A DNA stretch of 6,177 nt, taken from the NCBI GenBank assembly GCA_013693815.1, contig CP059259.1, positions 2,640,966-2,647,142 on the forward strand, read 5' to 3'. Positions 1 through 6,177 of this stretch are shown here, piece after piece; positions within the stretch are counted from its first letter, which is position 1, and every line of letters starts with the position of its first letter. The position numbers and the translations under genes are program-made. The DNA is from Nocardioidaceae bacterium (GTDB lineage Bacteria; Actinomycetota; Actinomycetes; Propionibacteriales; Nocardioidaceae). The notes beneath the pieces are model-generated. The model was given only the letters and a program-made list of their open reading frames with translations. It did no database searches and was not told where the DNA came from.

Positions 1-1464
1 GAGTTGCCGATTCCGTACGCCGACCTCACCAGGCAGGCGCGGGTGGAGTTGCTGTCGGCCGAGTTGACCAGCAGGCGACCGCTGTCGACTCACCCGCTCC
101 CGGTGGACGAATCTGCTCAGATCACGGCGGAGACCTTCGACACCATCGGCTGGGCGCTGGAGGCTCTCGGACCCCAGGCGATCGAAAGCTACATCGTCTC
201 GATGACCCAAGGACCTGACGACATCCTTGCTGCGGTGGTGCTGGCTCGGGAGGCAGGGCTGGTCGATCTGGCGGCGGGCGTGGCTCGGATCGGCTTCGTG
301 CCACTGCTGGAGACGGTCGAAGAGCTGGAGAACGCCGAGGAAATCCTGCAAGCCCTCTTCGACGACCCGTCCTACCGGCGCCTGCTCGCGCTGCGTGGCG
401 ACGTTCAGGAGGTGATGCTGGGCTATTCCGACTCGAACAAAGCCGGCGGCATCACCACTTCGCAGTGGCAGATCCAGCGCGCCCAACGCCGAGCACGTGA
501 CGTCGCCCGGCAGTACGGCATCACGCTGACGTTCTTCCACGGCCGCGGCGGATCGGTCGGTCGCGGCGGTGGCCCCACCTATGAGGCGATCCTGGCTCTG
601 CCGTATGGCACGTTGGACGGCGAGGTGAAGATCACCGAACAGGGTGAGGTGATCAGCGACAAGTACGCACTGCCGGTGCTCGCCCGGCAGAACCTCGAAC
701 TCATGCTCGCGGCGACCTTGGAAGCCAACGTGTTGCACAAGTCCGACCGCAGGAGCGGGGATCAGGCGCAGCGTTGGGATGCCGCCATGGATCTGGTCTC
801 TGGTCGCGCCCACGCTCGTTACCGCGGATTGGTGGAATCGCCGGGCCTGGCCGACTATTTCCTGGCCTCGACCCCGGTCGATCTACTCGGCGCGCTGCAC
901 ATCGGCTCCCGCCCGGCCCGCCGTCCGGACTCCGGCGGCGGAATCGACAACCTGCGCGCCATTCCCTGGGTCTTCGGCTGGACCCAGTCCCGCCAGATCG
1001 TCCCCGGCTGGTACGGCGTGGGCTCCGGTCTGGCAGAGGCCGGCACGAAAATCGCCGAGCTTCAGGAGATGTACGCGTCCTGGCCGTACTTCCGCGCCTT
1101 CCTCGACAACGTCGCGATGACGCTGGCCAAGACCGATCTGGATATCGCGGCTCGCTACGTTCACGCCCTTGCACCTCAAGAACTGTGGCCGTTGTTGGAC
1201 GACATCAAAGCGGAGTACGACCGCACGGTCGGCCAACTCCTGTTGGTCACCGGTGACACCGAGCTGCTCGGGCGCAACCCGGTATTGCGGCGAACCTTGG
1301 AGATCCGCGACAACTACCTGGAACCGCTGCACCTGCTACAGATCCAGTTGCTGTCCCAGCACCGCAAGGCACGTGATCAGGCGGGCGAGCCGGACCCGCA
1401 GCTGGAACGCGCGCTGCTGCTCACGATCAACGGCATCGCCGCTGGCATGCGCAACACCGGCTGA
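1..1464 (+). CDS. ppc: Phosphoenolpyruvate carboxylase, C-terminal half (5' end outside window)
   Basis: Cytoplasmic enzyme that carboxylates phosphoenolpyruvate with bicarbonate to oxaloacetate, the anaplerotic feed to the TCA cycle. The frame is open from base 1 (GAG TTG CCG...) to TGA at 1462-1464, giving 487 residues. The family is about 880-930 residues, so roughly the N-terminal 45% lies upstream, including the conserved catalytic His region. A TTG at base 4 could be mistaken for a start but is an internal Leu codon. Visible family motifs are [10 protein letters not shown] (nt 421-450), the catalytic glycine/arginine loop [14 protein letters not shown] (nt 535-576), [10 protein letters not shown] (about nt 637-666) and IGSRPARRP followed by [14 protein letters not shown] (about nt 901-996). 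The C-terminus is GMRNTG, matching the canonical end whose Asn belongs to the aspartate-inhibitor site in the E. coli enzyme. [13 protein letters not shown] (about nt 1303-1341) carries the Arg expected for that site. I see no frameshift. The gene converges on the membrane-protein gene with 4 bases between stops. Identification is near certain. Confidence 0.97.
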   Translation, partial: ELPIPYADLTRQARVELLSAELTSRRPLSTHPLPVDESAQITAETFDTIGWALEALGPQAIESYIVSMTQGPDDILAAVVLAREAGLVDLAAGVARIGFVPLLETVEELENAEEILQALFDDPSYRRLLALRGDVQEVMLGYSDSNKAGGITTSQWQIQRAQRRARDVARQYGITLTFFHGRGGSVGRGGGPTYEAILALPYGTLDGEVKITEQGEVISDKYALPVLARQNLELMLAATLEANVLHKSDRRSGDQAQRWDAAMDLVSGRAHARYRGLVESPGLADYFLASTPVDLLGALHIGSRPARRPDSGGGIDNLRAIPWVFGWTQSRQIVPGWYGVGSGLAEAGTKIAELQEMYASWPYFRAFLDNVAMTLAKTDLDIAARYVHALAPQELWPLLDDIKAEYDRTVGQLLLVTGDTELLGRNPVLRRTLEIRDNYLEPLHLLQIQLLSQHRKARDQAGEPDPQLERALLLTINGIAAGMRNTG

Positions 1465-1468
1465 ACCC

Positions 1469-2219
1469 TCACCCGGCAGATGGGTCGGGATCGGCTGTCC
1501 CGGTCGGCGTTCCCGATCCGGTGGGTTCATCGGTAGGTGCCAGGGTCGTCGGTGCCGGCGTCGTCGGCGAGGGCGTGGTCGCTGACGGGGATTCGGACGG
1601 AGTCGGGCTAGGCGACGGTGAGTCGCTGGGCGTGGGACTCGAAGAATTCGACGGCGTGGGGGTCGGTGAGGGTGAGCGGTCGTTGCCGGTGCGTCCGCCG
1701 CCGGGGACGGTGAATCGTTGGTCGGTGTTGCCGGTGATCGAGGAGAAGGACTTGCCGGCTACCAGCTCGACGACTGTGATCACCCCATCGCGATCGCGAA
1801 GATCGCCAATGCGCTGACCAGGACACGCTTCCAGGACAGCGAACGCGCCTTGCCCGACTCCCCTGCTCCATCGCCACCGACTTGGCGTCCGCACTCTCGT
1901 CGGCCCCGTCGACCTCATCGGCGACGAGATCCCCACAACATCGTCAGCAAGAACCTGATCGGGGATCTGGCTGCCTTGAGCGTCGCTACCAGCCGGTCGC
2001 AGCCGCCCATCCTTCAACACCAAGACAGTGTGCTTGTGCCCGGCTGAGATCCCTCGGGTGTACATATTGGCGCCGAGGCTGGCCACGATGCTGCCGATCG
2101 CCGCTCCGGCGAGTGCCGCCGACCCCGAGCATGGAGAGGATGAATGCCGAGGAGACAGCCGCCAGCGCAGCCGCGGTGACTTGCACCCAGCTGATCCGGC
2201 CATGCTGCTCTTCGGACAT
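1469..2219 (-). CDS. Uncharacterised membrane protein with Pro/Ser/Thr-rich C-terminal tail; frame broken at four sites
   Basis: I recognise the layout as common in actinobacteria but know no function. Read from ATG at 2219 to TGA at 1469, the frame slips four times: an extra base in the C run 2123-2126, and missing bases near 1920-1921, in 1860-1863 and in 1783-1786 (all plus-strand positions). With these repaired the protein is 250 residues. Residues about 11-54 are hydrophobic and look like a helical hairpin (WVQVTAAALAAVSSAFILSM, then ALAGAAIGSIVASLG). Residues about 55-130 form a polar linker with an acidic stretch (DEVDGADESAD). Residues about 133-155 form a transmembrane helix (VLVSALAIFAIAMGVITVVE). 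Residues 183-250 are a low-complexity Ser/Pro/Thr tail, probably outside the cell. Without repair the third segment reads into a TGA. The start is uncertain: the only Shine-Dalgarno-like GGAG lies about 16 bases upstream. The gene is 45 bases downstream of glgM on the same strand and may be cotranscribed. A true pseudogene is possible but less likely, because the codons stay protein-like through every segment. Confidence 0.8.
1472..1675 (-). repeat. Low-complexity [S/T]-P repeat tract within the membrane-protein gene
   Basis: This encodes residues about 183-250 of the repaired membrane protein. It starts with units such as SPSPTPTPS, SSPTPSDSP and SPTPSESPS, passes into TTPSPTTPAPTTLAPT, and ends in an acidic/Gly/Thr stretch (DEPTGSGTPTGTADPDPSAG). 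Ser, Thr and Pro make up most of it. Such tails in actinobacterial membrane proteins are usually extracytoplasmic wall spacers and sometimes O-mannosylated; both roles are inference here. The units are degenerate at DNA level, so copy-number slippage is possible but not shown. Confidence 0.8.
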
Positions 2220-2264
2220 GCGGGCGAGTCTAGAACTCCAGTGGTCAGATCTGCCCGAGTTCGA

Positions 2265-3419
2265 TCACGCCAACGACTGATACAGAGCCACGGTCTGCTC
2301 GGCGATCGCCGTCCAACTGAAGTCGGTCACGGCGCGTTCTCGGCCCGCCCGGCCGAACTGCGCGGCCAGACCCGGGTCGGCGACGAGTCGGTTGGCGGCT
2401 TCGGCCAGCCCCGCCTCGAAACCGTCCGGGTCAGCCGGATCGTAATCGACCAGGAGGCCGGTGCCGCCGTCGACCACGACGTCGGGGATGCCGCCGACCC
2501 GGCTGGCGACGACAGCGGTGTCGCAGGCCATCGCCTCGAGGTTGACGATGCCGAGTGGCTCGTAGATCGAGGGGCAGCAGAAGAACAGGGCATGGCTGAG
2601 CACCTGGCGCACCTCTGCGGCAGGCAGGTGTTCGGAGATGACGAACACCCCGGTCCGCTCGGCGCGCAGCCGGGCAATCTCGGCGTCGGTCTCCTCCGCC
2701 AGTTCGGAGGTGTCGGCAGCGCCCGCGAGCAGCACGAGTTGCAAGGCGGGGTCCATCCGACGGGCGGCCCGCAGCAGATGCGTTACGCCCTTTTGCCGGG
2801 TGATCCGGCCGACGAACGCCAGGTAGGGCCGGGTCGGGTCGACGCCGATACGGTCGAGTACGTCGGCGCTGCCGTCGGGGTAGTAGAGGTCGGCGTCGAC
2901 CCCGTTGTGGATCACGTGCACTCGAGCAGGGTCCAGCGCCGGGTAGGCGTTCAGGATGTCGGCTAACATCGCGTGACTGACCGCGATCACCGCATCAGCC
3001 CCCTCGTACGCGGTGCGCTCGGCCCATGAGGACAGCGCGTACCCACCACCCAATTGCTCGGCCTTCCATGGCCGGTCAGGTTCGAGTGAATGCGCGGTGA
3101 CGACGTGCGGGATGCCGTGCAGCAGCTTGGACCAGTGTCCGCCCATGTTGGCGTACCAGGTGTGGGAGTGCACCAGCTCCAGGCCCGCGGTCTTGTCCGC
3201 GACCGACAGGTCGGCGGCGAGCACCCGCAACGCGGGGTTGGCGCCATCGAGAAGCGGATCGTTCTCGGAGTGTGTGACCGCGTCCTCACGTGGTTCCCCC
3301 AACGCATGCACCTCGACCTCGATCAGCTTGCGCAGCTCACGCACCAGGAACGTCACATGGACACCGGCGCCACCGTAGACGTACGGCGGGTACTCGCGAG
3401 TGAGAATTCCGACCCGCAT
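2265..3419 (-). CDS. glgM: GT4 glycosyltransferase of glycogen synthesis: alpha-maltose-1-phosphate synthase / glycogen synthase (GlgM/GlgA, actinobacterial type)
   Basis: A 384-residue protein, intact from ATG 3419 to TGA 2265. It transfers glucose from ADP-glucose. In mycobacteria the close homologue (Rv1212c, about 387 residues) mainly makes alpha-maltose-1-phosphate from glucose-1-phosphate for GlgE; older annotation calls it glycogen synthase GlgA. The N-terminal Rossmann half opens with MRVGILTREYPP and the Gly-rich donor/acceptor loop GGAGVHV (16-22). HSHTWYA (84-90) and TAHSLEPDRPWKAEQLGGGY (108-127) follow. The C-terminal half has GRITRQKGV (204-212), with the Arg and Lys that contact the nucleotide-sugar phosphates, and YEPLGIVNLEAMA (286-298), which contains the E-x7-E motif of retaining GT-B enzymes (E287, E295). 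No signal peptide or membrane segment is present. The start is fixed by the conserved N-terminus and lies 4 bases after the glgC stop, so translational coupling is likely. No frame damage is seen. Whether the main acceptor is glucose-1-phosphate or glucan cannot be read from the sequence. Confidence 0.94.
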   Translation of the reverse strand: MRVGILTREYPPYVYGGAGVHVTFLVRELRKLIEVEVHALGEPREDAVTHSENDPLLDGANPALRVLAADLSVADKTAGLELVHSHTWYANMGGHWSKLLHGIPHVVTAHSLEPDRPWKAEQLGGGYALSSWAERTAYEGADAVIAVSHAMLADILNAYPALDPARVHVIHNGVDADLYYPDGSADVLDRIGVDPTRPYLAFVGRITRQKGVTHLLRAARRMDPALQLVLLAGAADTSELAEETDAEIARLRAERTGVFVISEHLPAAEVRQVLSHALFFCCPSIYEPLGIVNLEAMACDTAVVASRVGGIPDVVVDGGTGLLVDYDPADPDGFEAGLAEAANRLVADPGLAAQFGRAGRERAVTDFSWTAIAEQTVALYQSLA

Positions 3420-3423
3420 GGCG

Positions 3424-4631
3424 TTAGATGACCTGTCCCTTCCCGATCACCACGATGCCGCCGTCGCTGACGAACAAACCCCGTCGGCGGTCCTCCTCGT
3501 GGTCGACGCCGATCACGGTGTTGGGCGGCACCACTACGTTCTTGTCGATGATCGCGTTGCGCACGATCGCGCCGTTGCCGATCCGGACGTTGTCCATCAA
3601 CACACTTCGTTGCAGGGTCGCACCGTCGGAGACGAAGGTATTGCGGCCCAGCACCGAGCTCTCGGTGCTTGCGCCCGACACGATCGACCCACTGCACACG
3701 ATCGAGTCACGGACATTGGCACCGTGCACGAACTTGGCTCCTGGCGACTGGGTGTCATAGGTGTAGATCGGCCAGTCGGTGTTGTACAGGTTGAATTGCG
3801 GGATCGCGGAGACCAGATCCAGATGCGCGTCGTGGTAGGACTCCACCGTTCCCACATCGCGCCAGTAGTCGCGATCGCGCTCTGTCGCGCCGGCGACGTT
3901 GTTGTCGCGGAAGTCGTAGACGCAGGCCTGGCCCCGCTCGACCATGGCGGGGATGATGTCGCCGCCCATGTCGTGCCTGGACCCTGCTAGATCGGCATCT
4001 CGAGTGAGAGCTTCCACCAGCGCTGCGGTGTCGAACACGTAGTTCCCCATCGAGGCGAACGCCTCCTCGGGTGAGTCGACCAACCCCGGGGGTCGGCAGG
4101 CTTCTCCAGGAATTCGGTGATCTGCTTGCCGTCCTCGGCGGTCTTGACGACCCCAGATGGGTGGCGCTGTGCCGCGGCACCGGATCCCCGCCACGGTCAC
4201 GGCAGCTCGTGAGTCAATATGGGCCTGGACCATCTGGGAGGCGTCCATCCGGTAAACGTGATCGGCGCCGAACACCACGATGTGATCGGGCTTCTCGTCG
4301 TTGATCAGGTTCATCGACTGATAGATCGCATCGGCGCTGCCCATGTACCACTGCTTGCCGCGGCGTTGTTGAGCCGGCACAGGCGTGACGTAGTTGCCGA
4401 GCAGCGACGACATCCGCCAGGCCAGCGAGATGTGCCGGTCCAGGGAGTGCGATTTGTACTGGGTGAGCACGGCGATGTTCAGATAGCCGGCGTTCACCAG
4501 GTTCGACAGCGCGAAGTCGATGAGCCGGTAACTGCCCCGAACGGCACCGCCGGCTTGGCGCGATCGGCGGTCAGCGGCATCAGACGTTTGCCCTCACCGC
4601 CTGCAAGCACGATCGCCAGGACCTTGGCCAC
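3424..4631 (-). CDS. glgC: Glucose-1-phosphate adenylyltransferase (ADP-glucose pyrophosphorylase), frame broken at four sites
   Basis: Makes ADP-glucose and pyrophosphate from ATP and glucose-1-phosphate, the committed step of bacterial glycogen synthesis; cytoplasmic and usually tetrameric. Repaired, it runs from GTG 4631 to TAA 3424 with 403 residues; the M. tuberculosis enzyme has 404. The nucleotidyltransferase domain has [19 protein letters not shown] (9-27), the [11 protein letters not shown] region (31-40), [10 protein letters not shown] (121-130, with the metal-binding Asp) and EKP (177-179, glucose-1-phosphate Lys). [14 protein letters not shown] and YWRDVGT follow. The C-terminus is a left-handed beta-helix with hexapeptide-like repeats, ending VVIGKGQVI. 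Frame slips (plus strand): a missing base in 4535-4538 cuts off the first 45 residues, and missing bases near 4180-4181, in 4151-4154 and in 4088-4092 scramble about 32 residues before the frame returns. GTG is chosen because it gives the conserved [12 protein letters not shown] start; the ATG at 4633 is out of frame as read. First gene of the glgC-glgM unit. Function is very secure; the damage is probably sequencing error. Confidence 0.93.
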
Positions 4632-4635
4632 ATCG

Positions 4636-4642
4636 TCCTCCC
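4636..4642 (-). promoter_or_regulatory. Ribosome binding site of glgC
   Basis: On the minus strand the bases read GGGAGGA, a near-perfect Shine-Dalgarno. They end 4 bases before the GTG at 4631 and 2 bases before the out-of-frame ATG at 4633. Spacing to GTG is slightly short but far better than to ATG. A missing base here, like those elsewhere in this gene, would change this spacing, so the exact start codon carries some doubt. Confidence 0.6.
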
Positions 4643-4665
4643 GCCTGGTTGGCGTCCCTCAACGC

Positions 4666-4699
4666 TGGTCTCGATACACCGCTTCGCGGCACTCGACCA
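4666..4699. repeat. REP-like palindromic extragenic element
   Basis: A 34-base element opening with TGGTCTCGATAC and closing with ACTCGACCA, around a perfect short hairpin CCGC-TTC-GCGG (4679-4689). The outer ends TGGTC...GACCA (4666-4670 and 4695-4699) also pair, giving an interrupted palindrome. I recall similar intergenic elements (TGGTCTCGATAC...CTCGACCA around a variable GC hairpin) as frequent in high-GC actinobacteria; the copy number in this genome cannot be seen from one window. It sits 35 bases upstream of glgC, inside its probable leader or promoter. Confidence 0.6.
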
Positions 4700-4724
4700 T
4701 CTTCCAATCCTAGGCTGATCGGGT

Positions 4725-4739
4725 GCGACCGCAGGTCGC
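4725..4739. repeat. Perfect inverted repeat, possible operator
   Basis: GCGACC (4725-4730) and GGTCGC (4734-4739) form a perfect 6+6 palindrome with a 3-base GCA spacer. The second arm is also part of a CAGGTCGCG direct repeat whose next copy begins 19 bases later. Its position between two divergent genes fits a regulator-binding site, but no regulator is identified and the role is inference. Confidence 0.4.
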
Positions 4740-4763
4740 GTATCGACATCCAGGTCGCGCTGG
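4732..4763. repeat. CAGGTCGCG direct repeat, 19-base period
   Basis: CAGGTCGCG occurs at 4732-4740 and again at 4751-4759, about two helical turns apart. The second copy is framed by CCAG (4750-4753) and CTGG (4760-4763), a smaller imperfect palindrome. With the inverted copy at 4725-4730 this makes three GGTCGC half-sites in 35 bases, which is suggestive of a cooperative operator. In GC-rich DNA, chance is not excluded. Confidence 0.4.
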
Positions 4764-4880
4764 CAGTACCTATGACAAGAGTCAGGGGTGCCGTCGCGGA
4801 GCGTTGCGGTTATCCTGACCTGGCCCGCTGTGGGGAGCGGGAGGGGTGGCGTACACGCTGCGGCGTGGAGATAGTCGAAT

Positions 4881-4885
4881 GAGGA
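4881..4885 (+). promoter_or_regulatory. Ribosome binding site of the adhesin gene
   Basis: GAGGA lies 7 bases before the ATG at 4893, which is ideal spacing. It decides the start: the earlier ATG at 4879 overlaps this site, has no Shine-Dalgarno of its own and is in another frame. The protein from 4893 begins with a textbook signal peptide. Confidence 0.75.
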
Positions 4886-4892
4886 CCAATTC

Positions 4893-6177
4893 ATGCTACG
4901 GGTGTTCCACGCCAGGTTCTTCCTCGCGCTCGCGCTCGTCTTGGGCGTGCTGACGCCCATCACTCTTCAGATCGCCGACCCTCCGGAAGCCGAGGCGATC
5001 CAGGCCACCGGCGGCAACGCCCGGTTCCAGGCGATCTCCTGGTTCTCCTGGGGTGCTGCGCAAGCCACGATCCCCAACGGGGCATCACTCGTACCGAGAC
5101 CTATACGGTCGCCGGCCAGCAACTGGCGGTCACTTGCTCATTGAGCAATATCGCGCGCACCAGGGGCACCGGCAACGGGGCTTACTTGCAGTCGTACCGT
5201 TCTGGCACCTGGCAGGGCGACGGTTTCGACGAGCTCTACAACATCGGTGGAACCAACGACCTCAACACGATGGTCGTGGGCCTGTCCAACAACTTCGACG
5301 CCAACACCGTCAACTTCGACTTCACCTGTAGCGCGACGCTGGGCGGTGTCGCCTTCCCGCTGGCCGGGCTGGTGATGGCCGACGCCGAGGCATCCGGGGC
5401 CAACGAGTACGTCGGCGCGACGATTCCGACCTCGGCCACCTGGCGCATCTTGGACCGGGTCCGTGGCTCCGGCTGCACCCTGGACGCCTACATGCGCCGC
5501 ACAGTCTCCGGGAGCAACAACCGGCTGGAGATGTACGGGCCGGAGAACAACACTTGTGAGGCCAACAGCAATGCCTCGATCCGGCCTGGTCCCTCGGCGG
5601 TGGCGTTCATGGATGGCGCGACCGCAGCCACCAACGTCACCATCTACGGCGGCGGCAAGAGCGCGATCGCGCTGGGCGTCGCGTTGAACTTCGACTTCGG
5701 CGATGCTCCTGCCTCCTACGGCCAAGCCGGCGCGGCGCTGCAGTTCGCCTATACAGGTGGCACGATCCCGACCACGCCGAACAACCAGACGGTGGCGCAG
5801 AACCGCGGCGTGCCGGTCTTCGGCAACATCACCTTGGCGGAGAACACCCAGCCTCCTTACCGCCTGGGCACCACCGTCGACCCCGAGTTCGAACCGCTCT
5901 ACAGCGCCGATGCCACCGGGGATGACACCGAGGGGACTCCGGCCACCGGAGGCCCCGACGACGAGGACGCACTCACGCTGTCGGGCACCCAGCTGGTGTC
6001 ACCGGGGCAGACACTGAGCTTCAGCGTGCGATGTGTCGCCACCGGCGGCGCCGCTGGATACGTCGCCGGCTGGATCGACTGGGGCCTCGACGGCAGTTTC
6101 GGCGCCGGTGATCGCTCCACCAATATCGCGACCTGTCCCGCGGGGACGACGAGCAACCAGACAGTAAATTCACTGTA
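4893..6177 (+). CDS. Secreted CshA/CshB-type fibrillar-adhesin-related protein, 3' end outside window, one frame slip
   Basis: A surface or secreted protein, at least 428 residues and open at the right edge. Residues 1-35 are a signal peptide: a basic start, the hydrophobic core FFLALALVLGVLTPITLQIA, then an AEA cleavage site before IQATGG. A missing base in the G run 5079-5082 makes the frame stop at 5142-5144. Restoring one G joins IPNG to GITRTETYTV, and the frame then stays open for 364 codons. Residues about 36-265 resemble the N-terminal domain of CshA/CshB-related adhesins: SWFSWG, GDGFDELYNIGGTNDLN, CSATLGG, GLVMADAEAS, WRILDR and GGGKSAIALGV. Then comes DFGDAPASYG (from 268), the usual lead-in to a GEVED-type domain, with GPDDEDAL and GYVAGWIDWGLDGSFG (389-404). 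Six cysteines lie after the signal peptide, so disulfides are possible. CshA proteins of streptococci bind host or neighbour surfaces; the ligand here is unknown. A C-terminal anchor, if any, lies beyond the window. It is transcribed divergently from glgC. Confidence 0.82.

Larger units (their letters stand above)
4632..4892. other. Divergent intergenic region between glgC and the adhesin gene
   Basis: This stretch has no credible gene; open frames across it on both strands are shadows lacking family features. It must hold promoters for both divergent transcripts. It contains a REP-like palindrome (4666-4699), a perfect GCGACC/GGTCGC inverted repeat (4725-4739), a CAGGTCGCG direct repeat (4732-4740 and 4751-4759), and ribosome binding sites at both ends. 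I could not assign a -35/-10 pair with confidence. TATCCT at 4811-4816 is the best -10-like hexamer towards the adhesin, and minus-strand TAGGAT at 4707-4712 the best towards glgC, but neither has a good -35 partner. Confidence 0.7.

Noticed and set aside
883..1332. Minus-strand open frame within ppc
   Set aside because: Antisense shadow of a clean, highly conserved enzyme sequence.
1469..2219. Membrane-protein gene as a genuine pseudogene
   Set aside because: Every segment keeps protein-like sequence in one frame, slips are single bases mostly at G/C runs, and the same pattern affects glgC, an enzyme expected to be functional. Error is the simpler explanation.
2221..2257. Possible terminator between glgM and the membrane-protein gene (CGGGC...GCCCG with an inner GAGT/ACTC hairpin)
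   Set aside because: Stems are only 4-5 bases, the outer loop is long and no T-run follows on the minus strand; expected by chance in GC-rich DNA.
2028..2966. Long plus-strand open frame (312 codons) opposite glgM
   Set aside because: It is the antisense of a confidently identified enzyme in high-GC DNA, where such frames stay open by chance. Its composition (Asp/Gly/His/Val-rich) has no recognisable domain.
3400..3990. Plus-strand open frame of 196 codons opposite glgC
   Set aside because: Antisense shadow of the beta-helix domain of GlgC; no motif, signal or ribosome binding site.
4811..4816. TATCCT as -10 element of the adhesin gene
   Set aside because: The hexamer fits, but no -35-like hexamer stands 16-19 bases upstream; the nearest TTGACA-like hexamer (ATGACA, 4772-4777) is 33 bases away. 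Too weak to list as a promoter.
4580..4963. Minus-strand open frame of 127 codons across the glgC start and the intergenic region
   Set aside because: It overlaps the start of glgC in the wrong frame, lacks a plausible start context, and has a Trp/Arg/Ser-rich composition typical of a shadow frame. The expected GlgC N-terminus lies in the neighbouring frame.
5079..5082. Phase-variable homopolymer switching the adhesin on and off
   Set aside because: A run of 4-5 G is too short for typical slipped-strand phase variation, and the same defect occurs in housekeeping glgC.
1..6177. CRISPR arrays, tRNA or rRNA genes, insertion sequences, attachment sites
   Set aside because: No regularly spaced repeats, no cloverleaf or rRNA-like sequence, and no transposase or terminal inverted repeats with target duplications were seen on either strand.

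Overview
The window looks like chromosomal DNA from a high-GC actinobacterium. The codons favour G or C in the third position, the glycogen-pathway proteins closely resemble the mycobacterial GlgM/GlgC type, and there is a small membrane protein of a kind common in actinobacteria. A Propionibacteriales-like host would fit, but that is inference. Most of the window is housekeeping metabolism. The least routine gene is a secreted CshA/CshB-type adhesin that runs off the right edge.

Layout, left to right: (1) the C-terminal half of phosphoenolpyruvate carboxylase (ppc, + strand, cut by the left edge), ending at 1464. (2) Converging on it with only 4 bases between stop codons, a minus-strand block read from right to left: glgC (ADP-glucose pyrophosphorylase, 4631 to 3424), glgM/glgA (ADP-glucose-dependent GT4 glycosyltransferase, 3419 to 2265) and an uncharacterised membrane protein with a Pro/Ser/Thr-rich tail (2219 to 1469). 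(3) A 261-base divergent intergenic region holding a REP-like palindrome and a cluster of GGTCGC inverted and direct repeats. (4) A plus-strand secreted fibrillar-adhesin-related protein, starting at 4893 and cut by the right edge.

How the genes work together: GlgC makes ADP-glucose from ATP and glucose-1-phosphate. GlgM uses ADP-glucose to make maltose-1-phosphate (the GlgE route) and/or to extend alpha-1,4-glucan. The two genes are 4 bases apart, so they are almost certainly cotranscribed. PEP carboxylase supplies oxaloacetate and is only a neighbour. Nothing in the sequence links the adhesin functionally to glycogen metabolism.

The most important caution for a reader is reading-frame damage. 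I count nine single-base frame slips (eight apparent deletions, one insertion), most of them in short G/C runs. Four are in the membrane-protein gene, four in glgC and one in the adhesin; ppc and glgM have none. Restoring one base at each site gives proteins of 250 and 403 residues and an adhesin open to the window edge, each coherent along its length. Sequencing or assembly error is therefore the likeliest cause, rather than gene decay. Three of the glgC slips compensate each other and leave a deceptively open frame with about 32 wrong residues in the middle. I found no convincing novel system, RNA gene, CRISPR array or mobile element.
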